Part shown: positions 35,767-44,012 of the stretch, one piece after another | How the letters are laid out: every line of letters starts with the position of its first letter | Numbering within the stretch: the first letter of the stretch is position 1 | DNA from: Bacteroidales bacterium | GTDB lineage: Bacteria > Bacteroidota > Bacteroidia > Bacteroidales > P3 | Length of the DNA stretch: 64,000 nucleotides | Reading direction: 5' to 3' | Assembly: GCA_017940465.1 (NCBI GenBank) | Contig: JAGAYN010000016.1 | Location: 1 to 64,000, forward strand | Translations under genes and position numbers: made by a program | Notes under the pieces: model-generated | Told to the model about the DNA's origin: nothing | Database searches by the model: none | What the model saw: only the letters and a program-made list of their open reading frames with translations

Positions 35767-36557
35767 CAAGCCTTGCCATTATGGGCCTGCCGGCCCTCCG
35801 CCTGATCGACGTGATCGACGTGCTGATCGTGGCCGTCCTGATTTACTATATCTACCGCATGGTGCGGGGCACCAATGTGATGCTCATCTTCTGGGCGCTG
35901 ATAGTGCTGCTGGTGTCGTGGCGAGTGGCCGACCTGCTGGAGATGCGCCTGCTGGGGGCGCTGCTGGGGGGCGTGGCCAGCGTGGGGCTGATCGCCCTGA
36001 TAGTCATCTTCCAGCCCGAGATACGCAAGTTTCTCCTCTTCCTGGGCACCAAGACGCAGCTGGACGAGTCGTGGCTGCAGCGGCTGCAGTTCTGGAAGCA
36101 CCGGCTGCAGAACAAGCCCGCGGTGAACTACGAAGCCTATATCGGCGCCTGCATGCACATGTCGCAGTCGAAGACCGGCGCCCTGATAGTCTTCAAGCGG
36201 AGGAATGAGGTGGAGGAGCTGATCGCCACAGGCGAGCGCATCGACGCCCTGGCCTCCAGCGCGCTGCTGGAGGCACTGTTCTTCAAGAACTCGCCGCTGC
36301 ACGACGGGGCTGTCATCGCACACGGCAACCAGGTGCTGGCGGCGCGGTGCATACTGCCCGTCACGTCGCGCCTGGACATCGACCCGAACCTGGGCCTGCG
36401 CCACCGGAGCGCCATAGGGGTGACGGAACAGCTTGATGTGTTGAGCGTTATCGTCAGCGAGGAGACGGGTGCCATCTCCTACGCGGTGGACGGGGAGATA
36501 CACCACGACATCTCGCCCGTGGAGTTGCGCCAGGTGCTGGAGAAGTATGAATGCTGA
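35763..36557 (+). CDS. cdaA: Diadenylate cyclase CdaA
   Basis: This 264-residue membrane enzyme makes cyclic di-AMP from two ATP. Three hydrophobic segments lie in the first 80 residues. The DisA_N-type catalytic domain follows, with LHDGAVI (DGA motif) and GLRHRSAIG (RHR motif). It is translationally coupled to folP. The cyclic di-AMP phosphodiesterase is not in the window. Confidence 0.96.
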   Translation: MTSLAIMGLPALRLIDVIDVLIVAVLIYYIYRMVRGTNVMLIFWALIVLLVSWRVADLLEMRLLGALLGGVASVGLIALIVIFQPEIRKFLLFLGTKTQLDESWLQRLQFWKHRLQNKPAVNYEAYIGACMHMSQSKTGALIVFKRRNEVEELIATGERIDALASSALLEALFFKNSPLHDGAVIAHGNQVLAARCILPVTSRLDIDPNLGLRHRSAIGVTEQLDVLSVIVSEETGAISYAVDGEIHHDISPVELRQVLEKYEC

Positions 36558-36612
36558 AGCCTTAGTTTACAGCGATTTATAAAATATTTTTCAGGGATAC
36601 GGAAAATTTCCG

Positions 36613-36620
36613 TATCTTTG
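36613..36620 (+). promoter_or_regulatory. Promoter -7 element of the M16 protease gene
   Basis: TATCTTTG is an exact match, about 70 bases before the start at 36689. Confidence 0.65.
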
Positions 36621-36688
36621 CACCCTCATTCTGTGTATATAGTATATAGAAGAAGTGAAAACAATAAAATAACAAAACAACACACACT

Positions 36689-39592
36689 ATGAAAAAGACA
36701 TTCTGGATTCTGCTGCTGACGCTGGTATTCGGCGGCACGTCCTTCGGCCAGTTGGGCCTCGGCGGCGGCACGAAGGAGAAGAAAAGCGACCTCAAGGCCC
36801 AGGTGCCCCTCGACAAGAAGGTGCGCTACGGCAAGCTTGAGAACGGATTCACCTACTACATCCGCGACAACAAGAAGCCGGAGAACATGATCCAGTTCCG
36901 ACTGGTGAGCAACGCGGGCTCGATCATGGAGCGCGACGACCAGCAGGGCCTGGCGCACTTCTGCGAGCACATGGCATTCAACGGCATCAAAGGCTACCCC
37001 GGCAACTCGATGATCGACAAGCTGCAGCAGCACGGCGTGGAGTTCGGGCGCGACATCAACGCCTACACCTCGTTCGACCAGACGGTGTACTATGTGAACA
37101 TGCCCGCCAACGACGCCGAGATGGTGAAGATGGGCTTCGAGATCCTGGACGGCTGGGCCGGCAACATCCTGTTCGACCAGAAGGAGATCGAGGAGGAGCG
37201 CGGCGTCATCCACGAGGAGTGGCGCGGTGGCGTGGGCCACGGCGACCGCCTGCGCCAGAAGACCTGGCCCATCATGCTCAAGGGCTCGCTCTACGCGGAG
37301 CGCCTGCCTATCGGCAAGGAGGAGGTCATCATGAACTTCAAGCGCCAGAGCATCGTGGACTTCTTCAATGACTGGTACCGTCCGGACCTGCAGGCCATCG
37401 TCATCGTGGGCGACATGGACGGCTACGAATACGAAGGCAAGAAGGGCGCCCAGGCGGTGGAGCAGAAGGTGAAGGACCTCTTCTCGAGCCACCAGTTCCA
37501 GGGCAAGGAGAAACTTCCGCGCCAGTCGTATGCCATCCCCGCCAACAAGGAGCCCCTCATCTGCATCGCGCAGGACAAGGAGGCCACCTCGACCAGCCTG
37601 GCCCTGTACTGGAAGCACGAGAAGGAGCCCAACGGCACCGTCGGCGCCTACCGCAAGATGCTGGTGCGCAACCTCATCAGCATGATGATCAACGACCGCT
37701 TCCGTGAGATCACGGAGAAGCCTTCGGCCCCGATGATGTACGCCGGCGGCGGCTACAGCGGCTTCCTGGGCCGCGAGATCGACGTCTTCGCCGTCAGCGC
37801 AGCCCCCAAGGAGAACCGCATCGAGGAGACTGCCGAGCTGCTGCTGAAGGTGATGAAACAGATTGACGAGCACGGCTTCCTGCAGCCCGAGCTGGACCGC
37901 CAGAAAGAGGACCTCCTCTCCACCTACACCAAGCTGGCCAAGGAAGAAAACAAGACACAGTCCAACAGCCTGGCCGACGAGTACACGAACCACTACCTGG
38001 AGAATGAGCCCTGCCCCGGCATCCGCCAGGAGTGGAAGTACGCCAAGGAGTTCATCCCCGAGATCACGCTCGAGGAGTGCAACGAACTGGTCAAGACGTG
38101 GATTACCGACGAGAACCTCATATTCTACCTCACCGCCCCCGAGACCGACGGCTTCAAGGTGCCCACCGAGGCCGAGGCCCTCAAGATCATCAACGACAGC
38201 AAGAAGGTGAAGACCGAGCCCTGGGTGGACAACTTCCAGGACGAGGAGCTGTTCACCGACCAGCTGCCCAAGCATGTGGCCTACAAAGCCACCAAGCTCA
38301 ACAGCGCGCTGGGCTATTGGGAGTACACCTGCCCGAACGGTGTGCGCTTCGTGGTGAAGCAGACCGACCTCAAGGCCGACGAAATCCTCATCAGCAGCTT
38401 CTCCTTCGGTGGCACCTCGCTCTACGACGACGCCCTGTTCTACCAGGCCGACAATGCGGCCGAGTTTGTCGACGCCGGCGGCATCGCCAACTTCAGCGCC
38501 ACCCAGCTCTCCAAGAAGCTCAAAGGCATGAACCTCTCCATCAGCCCCTACATCGGCAGCCAGACCCAGGGCTTCTCCGGCAACTGCTCGCCGAAAGACC
38601 TCGAGACCACCCTCCAGCTCATCAACCTCTACTACACCGCCCCCCGCAAGGACAAGGAGGCCTACGAGCGCGAGATTGAGAACACGCTGAACCAGATTAA
38701 GTTCGTCCGCGAGAATCCCCAGGTGGCCTTCATCGAGAAATACTACAAGACCGCCTATCCCAACGACCAGCGCCGCGTGATCATCCCCACCGAAGAGAAA
38801 GTGCGCAGCCTCGACCTCGACCAGATGTTCAACATCTACCGCGAGCGCTTCGCCGACGCCTCCAGCCAGACCTTCTTCTTCGTCGGCAACGTCAGCGACG
38901 ACGATGTGAAACTCATCGCCCGCTACCTCAACAACCTGCCCTCCAACGGGAAGCAGAAGAACGAGAAGTTCGTCAACCGCAATCCCCAGTTCGCCGAAGG
39001 CATCCAGCACGCCGAAGCCGTCAAGGGCATCGAGCGCCAGGGCATGCTCATCATGACGGGCCAGATGGATGTCGACGCATCCGAGCTCGACATGCAGACC
39101 CGCATCGCCATCAGTGAACTCGGCGAGGCCCTCGGCATCACCGTCACCGAAATCATCCGCGAGAAGAACGGCGACGCCTACAGCCCCAGCGCCGGCTTCT
39201 CCTACAGCATCACGCCCGTCGGACAGGTAACCTGGCAGTTCTACATCGGCTGCGACCCCGAGAAGGCCAAGAAGATCGAGAAAGACTGCATCAAGATCCT
39301 CAAGCAGTACATGAAGAAAGGCTGCGACGAGAAGACCCTCAACAAGGTGAAGGAGCAGATGATCGTCAACCGCGGCAAGAGCAAACAGAACAACAGTTTC
39401 TGGCTCAACCAGATCAGCAGCAGCTACCAGCTGAACGAGAGCCGCGACCAGTCGGTGAACAACTATGACCAGATGGTGAAAGCCGTCAGCACGGCCGACA
39501 TCAAGGCCCTGGCCAACAAGTACATCAACCTGAACAACTACGTTGTAGTATCCCTCCGTCCGGAGGACGCCTCGAAAGGCAGCGCCCAATAA
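36689..39592 (+). CDS. M16 family zinc metalloprotease (two-lobe)
   Basis: This 967-residue exported protease has a signal peptide (MKKTFWILLLTLVFGGTSFGQ). The inverted zinc motif HFCEH lies in GLAHFCEHMAFNG, with the third ligand Glu in the downstream EIEEERGVIHEE helix. The M16 halves repeat: active lobe about 40-470, inactive lobe about 530-940. The length matches the Bacteroidota periplasmic pitrilysin-like family. The substrate is unknown, probably peptides in the periplasm. It is a single-gene unit with its own promoter and terminator. Confidence 0.94.
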   Translation: MKKTFWILLLTLVFGGTSFGQLGLGGGTKEKKSDLKAQVPLDKKVRYGKLENGFTYYIRDNKKPENMIQFRLVSNAGSIMERDDQQGLAHFCEHMAFNGIKGYPGNSMIDKLQQHGVEFGRDINAYTSFDQTVYYVNMPANDAEMVKMGFEILDGWAGNILFDQKEIEEERGVIHEEWRGGVGHGDRLRQKTWPIMLKGSLYAERLPIGKEEVIMNFKRQSIVDFFNDWYRPDLQAIVIVGDMDGYEYEGKKGAQAVEQKVKDLFSSHQFQGKEKLPRQSYAIPANKEPLICIAQDKEATSTSLALYWKHEKEPNGTVGAYRKMLVRNLISMMINDRFREITEKPSAPMMYAGGGYSGFLGREIDVFAVSAAPKENRIEETAELLLKVMKQIDEHGFLQPELDRQKEDLLSTYTKLAKEENKTQSNSLADEYTNHYLENEPCPGIRQEWKYAKEFIPEITLEECNELVKTWITDENLIFYLTAPETDGFKVPTEAEALKIINDSKKVKTEPWVDNFQDEELFTDQLPKHVAYKATKLNSALGYWEYTCPNGVRFVVKQTDLKADEILISSFSFGGTSLYDDALFYQADNAAEFVDAGGIANFSATQLSKKLKGMNLSISPYIGSQTQGFSGNCSPKDLETTLQLINLYYTAPRKDKEAYEREIENTLNQIKFVRENPQVAFIEKYYKTAYPNDQRRVIIPTEEKVRSLDLDQMFNIYRERFADASSQTFFFVGNVSDDDVKLIARYLNNLPSNGKQKNEKFVNRNPQFAEGIQHAEAVKGIERQGMLIMTGQMDVDASELDMQTRIAISELGEALGITVTEIIREKNGDAYSPSAGFSYSITPVGQVTWQFYIGCDPEKAKKIEKDCIKILKQYMKKGCDEKTLNKVKEQMIVNRGKSKQNNSFWLNQISSSYQLNESRDQSVNNYDQMVKAVSTADIKALANKYINLNNYVVVSLRPEDASKGSAQ

Positions 39593-39613
39593 GCCGCCCA
39601 GGCCAACGGAACG

Positions 39614-39646
39614 AGGGAGGGGACGCATGTCCCCTCCCTTCTTTTA
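39614..39646 (+). terminator. Terminator of the M16 protease gene
   Basis: AGGGAGGGGAC (39614-39624) pairs with GTCCCCTCCCT (39629-39639) over a GCAT loop and is followed by TCTTTT. Confidence 0.88.
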
Positions 39647-39664
39647 TCGGCCCACCGAAAAGGG

Positions 39665-39740
39665 GCCGAAAGATAAAGAACAGTTAAGGAACAGTTATAG
39701 AACAATTAAAGAACAGTTAAAGAACAGACCTACCGGATAC
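39665..39740 (+). repeat. 11-bp-period element family 2, copy 2
   Basis: CCGAAAGATAAAGAACAGTT opens a run of five 11-bp AGAACAGTTAA units, ending in AGACCTACCGGATAC. It is the inverted counterpart of 20114-20181. The bases 39745-39855 behind it can also be cut into degenerate 11-bp units (CCCTGGGGGAT, TCCTGACGTAT, TCCCAGTATTT), but the match is weak. No gene is seen in 39593-39921. Confidence 0.85.
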
Positions 39741-39904
39741 GGCCGGAAGGGCTGGGGGATCCCTGGGGGATTCCTGACGTATTCCCAGTATTTACCCTTA
39801 TTCCAGGTGGAACCGGTAATACTATTGTTACCCGTCATACCAGTGGAACTGGAAAAAAACAGGGGCCATTATTCAAGATTTCCGAAAAGAATGCAAAAAA
39901 GTTG

Positions 39905-39912
39905 TACCTTTG
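39905..39912 (+). promoter_or_regulatory. Promoter -7 element of the metal-uptake locus
   Basis: TACCTTTG lies ten bases before the ATG at 39922, so the transcript would be nearly leaderless. Confidence 0.5.
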
Positions 39913-39921
39913 CAAGTGCAA

Positions 39922-40251
39922 ATGAGTGGTAAGAACATACGGAAATTGCTGACCTACGGCATGTTGGTCCTCTACCTGACGCTGGTAGGGCTGACGGCGG
40001 TGCACCGCCACTACCAGCCTGCCGACCCATGCACCCTCTGCAGCCACCACTCCAAGCACTACCACAGCACCTCGCAGTCGGTGCACGACTGCCAGCTGTG
40101 CCACTTCATGAGCATACCCTGTCTGCTGGCGGGGCTGACGCTTACGGTATGCGCAGCGAACCCCGTCGTGTGGCGGACCGCCCCCTGTGCGCGGCTGCAC
40201 ACGGCCTCCCCCGCCCTCCTGCCCGCCCGGGCCCCTCCCCTCCCCCTCTGA
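39922..40251 (+). CDS. Small His/Cys-rich membrane protein
   Basis: This 109-residue protein has one N-terminal hydrophobic segment (residues 9-26) followed by a metal-ligand-rich stretch with CTLCSHHSKHYH and HDCQLCHF. A second hydrophobic segment lies at about 60-78. It is directly upstream of a TonB receptor and a His-rich DUF4625 lipoprotein. The small DUF2946-like proteins near copper or zinc receptors have a similar layout, but homology cannot be shown by reading. A role in zinc or copper sensing or handling is inferred. The ATG at 39922 is preferred to an in-frame TTG inside the promoter. Confidence 0.65.
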   Translation: MSGKNIRKLLTYGMLVLYLTLVGLTAVHRHYQPADPCTLCSHHSKHYHSTSQSVHDCQLCHFMSIPCLLAGLTLTVCAANPVVWRTAPCARLHTASPALLPARAPPLPL

Positions 40252-40311
40252 CAACCGACGGAGCGCTCCTGCAGACGAGCGCACATTCATCCATTTGTTA
40301 GAGAGAAGATT

Positions 40312-42399
40312 ATGACCGCATTCATCTTGCTGTCGACCCTGTTGCTGATGCAGCAGCCGGACAGCAGCGTCACCCTGCGCGGGGTGACCGTCAGCGCACG
40401 CAGCGCACAGCAGGCCGAAGCCTCGCAGCCCGCCGTGGAAGTGGATGCCTGCTACCTGGACAACCACTTCTCCTCCAGCCTCGTACAGAGCCTGGAGAGG
40501 ATACCGGGCGTGAAAGCCCAGAGCATAGGCTCCGGCCAGTCGAAGCCCACCATCCGCGGGATGGGCTTCAACCGCATGGTGGTAAGCGAAAACGGCATCA
40601 AGCACGAAGGGCAGCAGTGGGGCGACGACCACGGGCTGGAAATGGACCAGAACGCCATCGACGCCGTGGAGGTCGTCAAAGGTCCCGCCGCACTGCTCTA
40701 CGGCTCCGACGCCATCGGCGGCGTGCTGGCCTTGAAAAGCAACGCCATCCCCACAAGCGCCTTCGAGGGGTCGGCCTCGCTCTTCGGCAACAGCAGCAGC
40801 GACCTCCTCGGCATGGCCCTCCGGCTGGGGGGACGCAGCAAGGGCTTCTTCTGGAAGGCCGTGGCCTCGTGGAGCGACTATGCCGACGCGCGTGTGCCGA
40901 CCGACAGCATCCAATACTACTCCTACCAGATACGCCTCCCCCACAGCCGCCTGCGCAACACCGCCGGGAACGAGGTGGACGGCCGACTGACGCTGGGGTG
41001 GACCAACAACGAGAACTTCCGCACCGACCTGACGGTAAGCGACGTATACTGCCGGAGCGGCTTCTTCGCCGATGCCCATGGGCTGGAGGTGCGCCTGTCG
41101 AGGATAGACTACAACCGGTCGAACCGCGACGTGGACCTCCCCTCACAGTGGGTGAACCACCTGAAAGTGCACAGCCACAGCACCCTGCAGCTGGGCGCCC
41201 TGTGGCTGGAAGGCCACCTGGCCTGGCAGCACAACTTGCGCGAGGAGATGAGCGAGCCCCTCTCGCACGGCTACATGCCCACGCCGCCCGACAGCCTGGA
41301 ACGGCGCTTCGACAAGCACACCGCCACCGGCGGCCTCGCAATGAAGCTCCCCATCGGCGAAAGCCACCAGCTCAGCGCCGGGAGCGTGGCCGAACTGCAG
41401 CGCAACCGTCGCAGCGGATGGGGCTTCATCCTGCCCGACTTCGAGGCCCGAAGTTGGGGGCTGTACCTGATGGACCACTGGCACACCAGCGAGCAGCTAA
41501 CCCTCAACGGGGGGCTGCGTTTCGACGCGGCACATACCGACATCCACGCCTACCGCGACTGGTACAGCACCCCCGTGGCAGGCGGCGGCGAGGAACGGCT
41601 GCAGTGCTCCTCGGAACTGTCGCGCACGTTCAGCAGCCTCACCTGGTCGGTGGGGGCCAACTGGCATAGCGACCACTGGCTGCTGCGCGCCAACCTGGGC
41701 AAAGCCTTCCGCGTGCCCATCGCCAAGGAACTGGGTGCCGACGGCATCAACTACCACATCTTCCGCTACGAGCAGGGAAATCCCACGCTGGACCCCGAGC
41801 AGTCGTACCAACTGGATGCCGGCGTGGAGTGGAGCCGTGGGGCGGTGGCCCTCAAGGTGGACCCCTACCTCAACTACTTCCCCAACTACATCTACCTCTG
41901 CCCAACGTATGAATTCGTGGAGGGGTTGCAACTCTACCGCTACACGCAGACCGAGGTGCTGCGTTGGGGGCTGGAGCTGGAGGCGTCCCTGCGGCTGTCG
42001 GCACACTGGGAGACCTCGCTGCGGGGCTACTACTGCTACGCCCGCCAGCAGTCGGGGGGCATGAAGGGCTACACGCTGCCCTTCTCGGTGCCGCTGACCG
42101 CCGACGCAGAGGTGCAGTGGATGCCGTGGCGCGAAGGCGACGGGGCCGTAACCCTCAACCTCCACATCGTGGGGGCACAAGAGAAGATCGTCCCTCCCGA
42201 AAAGCCCACGCCCGCCTTCTTCACGCTGAACATAGCCTTCTCGCGCCAGTTCACGCTCGGCGGCCATTCCCTCTCGCTCTCCCTGCAGGCCAATAACCTG
42301 CTCAATGACCGCCACTACGACCACTCGAGCTATTACCGGCTCATCGATGTGCCCGAACCCGGGCGGCACGTCGCCATTAAAATGAAAATCAATTTGTAA
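40312..42399 (+). CDS. TonB-dependent receptor, probably for a metal
   Basis: This 695-residue outer-membrane receptor has a short signal segment, a plug domain (about 25-140) with SLERIPGVKAQSIGSGQSKP and VEVVKGPAALLYGSDAIGGV, and a beta-barrel ending in the receptor signature with a terminal aromatic-rich strand (GRHVAIKMKINL). It lacks the carboxypeptidase-like domain of SusC-type receptors, which points to small ligands. Flanking His-rich proteins suggest zinc or copper. It is followed by DUF4625 after 15 bases. Confidence 0.9.
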   Translation: MTAFILLSTLLLMQQPDSSVTLRGVTVSARSAQQAEASQPAVEVDACYLDNHFSSSLVQSLERIPGVKAQSIGSGQSKPTIRGMGFNRMVVSENGIKHEGQQWGDDHGLEMDQNAIDAVEVVKGPAALLYGSDAIGGVLALKSNAIPTSAFEGSASLFGNSSSDLLGMALRLGGRSKGFFWKAVASWSDYADARVPTDSIQYYSYQIRLPHSRLRNTAGNEVDGRLTLGWTNNENFRTDLTVSDVYCRSGFFADAHGLEVRLSRIDYNRSNRDVDLPSQWVNHLKVHSHSTLQLGALWLEGHLAWQHNLREEMSEPLSHGYMPTPPDSLERRFDKHTATGGLAMKLPIGESHQLSAGSVAELQRNRRSGWGFILPDFEARSWGLYLMDHWHTSEQLTLNGGLRFDAAHTDIHAYRDWYSTPVAGGGEERLQCSSELSRTFSSLTWSVGANWHSDHWLLRANLGKAFRVPIAKELGADGINYHIFRYEQGNPTLDPEQSYQLDAGVEWSRGAVALKVDPYLNYFPNYIYLCPTYEFVEGLQLYRYTQTEVLRWGLELEASLRLSAHWETSLRGYYCYARQQSGGMKGYTLPFSVPLTADAEVQWMPWREGDGAVTLNLHIVGAQEKIVPPEKPTPAFFTLNIAFSRQFTLGGHSLSLSLQANNLLNDRHYDHSSYYRLIDVPEPGRHVAIKMKINL

Positions 42400-42414
42400 A
42401 AACAGAAAAACACC

Positions 42415-42900
42415 ATGAAAAACATTCACAAAACCCTTATATTCGCCGCCCTGCTGTCGCTTGCAGCGGCCTGTTCCGACAACGAGGACGTGGAGCGTCC
42501 CGTCATCACCGCCGAAGGCATCGCCGCCTCGCCCGTCAACTGCGACTCCTACGTGCTGGGGGACACCATCCGCCTCTGCTACCGCTTCACCGACAACGAG
42601 GAACTGGGCAACTTCAACATCGAGGTGCATACCAACCACGACCACCACACCCACTCCGGCGAGGCCGAGGACTGCCCCCGGGAGGCGGAAGAGGGCCACG
42701 AGCATGAGCACGAGGCCGTCAATCCGTGGGTCCTCAACAAGGACTACACCATCCCTGCAGGGACGCGCGACTACACCGCAAGGGTGGAGATACCCATCCC
42801 CGAGGATGTATCCGAAGGGGAATACCACTTCATGATCCGTGTGACCGACCGCGCCGGATGGATGGAGATGAAGTCGCTGTCGATCATGCTGGTGGACTAA
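42415..42900 (+). CDS. DUF4625 lipoprotein with His-rich insert
   Basis: This 161-residue lipoprotein (MKNIHKTLIFAALLSLAAAC, Cys20) has an Ig-like DUF4625 fold with LGDTIRLCYRFTDNEELGNF and a YHFMIRVTDRAGW end. The middle (about residues 62-100) carries NHDHHTHSGEAEDC and EEGHEHEHEA, at least eight His, typical of zinc-binding loops. It probably binds metal at the outer membrane for the adjacent receptor; this is inference from composition and position. Confidence 0.85.
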   Translation: MKNIHKTLIFAALLSLAAACSDNEDVERPVITAEGIAASPVNCDSYVLGDTIRLCYRFTDNEELGNFNIEVHTNHDHHTHSGEAEDCPREAEEGHEHEHEAVNPWVLNKDYTIPAGTRDYTARVEIPIPEDVSEGEYHFMIRVTDRAGWMEMKSLSIMLVD

Positions 42901-42924
42901 CCCTCCGGCAGGCCTGCAAGAGAA

Positions 42925-42966
42925 AACCCCCAAGGCGCCCTGATTCAGGTGCCTTGGGGGTTGTTT
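42925..42966 (+). terminator. Terminator of the metal-uptake operon
   Basis: AACCCCCAAGGC (42925-42936) pairs with GCCTTGGGGGTT (42951-42962) and is followed by GTTTG. It is a strong stem with a moderate T tract. Confidence 0.85.
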
Positions 42967-43001
42967 GAAAACATTTATTTCGCCGGATGGAATATTTTGT
43001 G

Positions 43002-43009
43002 TAATTTTG
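43002..43009 (+). promoter_or_regulatory. Promoter -7 element of the toxin-antitoxin pair
   Basis: TAATTTTG lies 27 bases before the antitoxin ATG at 43037. Confidence 0.55.
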
Positions 43010-43036
43010 CAGCCGTAAAACAAGATAGCCAAGACG

Positions 43037-43213
43037 ATGGAAACCCTGAACAGCGCAACCGCCACCAGTGCTGCCCGCCCTGCTGCCAGACAGCGTTCGG
43101 CGAAGGCCGCAGACCTCCCCAAGACCCCCGAAAGCGAGCTGATGGAGGTGGAGGAGTTTTTTGATATTGTATGGAAACGCTACCTAGAAAAGCATGAAAG
43201 TCTACAGCGTTAA
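43037..43213 (+). CDS. Putative antitoxin of a ParE/RelE module
   Basis: This 58-residue reading frame (MET LNS start, ending EKHESLQR) has a basic, Ala/Arg-rich N-terminus and an acidic amphipathic C-terminal part (ESELMEVEEFFDIVWKRYLE) that could wrap the toxin. It overlaps the toxin start by 20 bases, the usual order for type II modules, and has a promoter directly upstream. No DNA-binding fold can be named. The call rests on position and size. Confidence 0.65.
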   Translation: METLNSATATSAARPAARQRSAKAADLPKTPESELMEVEEFFDIVWKRYLEKHESLQR

Positions 43214-43502
43214 GATTTCCCGCAAGGCATGGGGCGATGTGGAGATGCTCTCCGACTTCCTCCTCACCGTGATGAGTGTTGCCGGGGCGCGGAAATATCT
43301 TGACACGATGATTTTCGAGGTGCAGTCGCTGGCTGTCTTTGCCGACCTGTACCGACCGAGCACCATGGCCGACATACGGCGTTGCCACCCGCAGGCGCGG
43401 CGCATGGTGAGCCATAACCGCCGCTGGACCTACGTCTTCCACATCGAGGGCGACACGGTGATAGTGGACCGCCTGCTGAAGAGCAAGATGATTATACGAT
43501 AA
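43194..43502 (+). CDS. ParE/RelE-family toxin
   Basis: This 102-residue protein has the family layout: a helical N-terminus (ISRKAWGDVEMLSDFLL), a central turn and the C-terminal strands RRMVSHNRRWTYVFHIEGDTVIVDRLL. RelE/ParE toxins either cut mRNA on the ribosome or block gyrase, and which applies cannot be decided here. The gene overlaps its antitoxin and is followed at once by palindromic 80-bp repeats. Confidence 0.82.
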   Translation: MKVYSVKISRKAWGDVEMLSDFLLTVMSVAGARKYLDTMIFEVQSLAVFADLYRPSTMADIRRCHPQARRMVSHNRRWTYVFHIEGDTVIVDRLLKSKMIIR

Positions 43503-43510
43503 GAAAATGT

Positions 43511-43690
43511 GGTCGCGTCCCTACGGGACGCCGAGATGGGTGCACTGGATGCGGCCCCATACTGCGCTTCGTTTGTATGGGGTTATGAGAGGTCGCGTCC
43601 CTGCGGGACGCCGGGATGGGCGCACTGGATGCGGCCCCATACTGCGCTTCGCTTGTATGGGGTTATGAGAGGTCGCGTCCCTGCGGGACG
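43511..43690 (+). repeat. 80-bp tandem repeats with two hairpins each
   Basis: Two full units (43511-43590, 43591-43670) and the first 20 bases of a third are more than 90 percent identical. Each holds GCGTCCC-N-GGGACGC and CCCCATAC...GTATGGGG hairpins. A divergent unit in inverted orientation lies at 43935-44011. No gene is recognised in 43503-44012. Confidence 0.9.
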
Positions 43691-43710
43691 CTGATCCATG
43701 TGCTCGGCAT

Positions 43711-43919
43711 GGGACGCGGGGACTGTCAGGGGACGCGGGGACAGCCGGGGAACGCGGGGAAGAACAGGGGACGCGGGGACAGCCGGGGAACGCGGGGAAG
43801 AACAGGGGACGCGGGGACAGCCGGGGGACGCGGGGACAACTAGGGAACGCGGGGGCATCCGGGGAACGCTGGGAAAAACAGGGGACGCGGGGGCTTCCAG
43901 GGGACGTGGGGACTGCCTC
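43711..43919. repeat. 19-bp GC-rich tandem repeat (about 11 units)
   Basis: Units of the type GGGGACGCGGGGACAGCCG and GGGAACGCGGGGAAGAACA alternate for about 209 bases. The period is not a multiple of three, so open frames across it are not evidence of a gene. Confidence 0.9.
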
Positions 43920-43934
43920 GGAGAGGCTGAATCT

Positions 43935-44011
43935 TCGTAACCCCACATAAGTGCAGCGTAATGTGGGCTACCATGTGCCACAACAATACCGGTATCCCAG
44001 AGGGACGCGAT
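43935..44011 (-). repeat. Inverted, divergent copy of the 80-bp hairpin unit
   Basis: On the minus strand GCGTCCCTCTGGGATACC is followed after about 27 bases by CCCACAT...ATGTGGGGTTA. It has the same order and spacing as the 80-bp units at 43511, with both arms of the second hairpin changed in a compensating way. Confidence 0.65.
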
Positions 44012-44012
44012 A

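Noticed and set aside
36626-39628. 1000-residue minus-strand frame opposite the M16 protease gene
   Set aside because: It is a shadow frame of a GC-rich gene (Leu/Val/His-rich, no motif), while the plus frame has the HFCEH zinc site and a signal peptide.
39745-39855. Further 11-bp-period element behind family 2, copy 2
   Set aside because: The sequence can be divided into 11-bp units, but the units agree too little with one another to exclude chance.
43521-43946. Pro/Arg-rich reading frames across 43.5-43.9 kb
   Set aside because: They are translations of the 80-bp and 19-bp repeats. The 19-bp period shifts the frame at every unit, so the openness reflects GC-rich composition.
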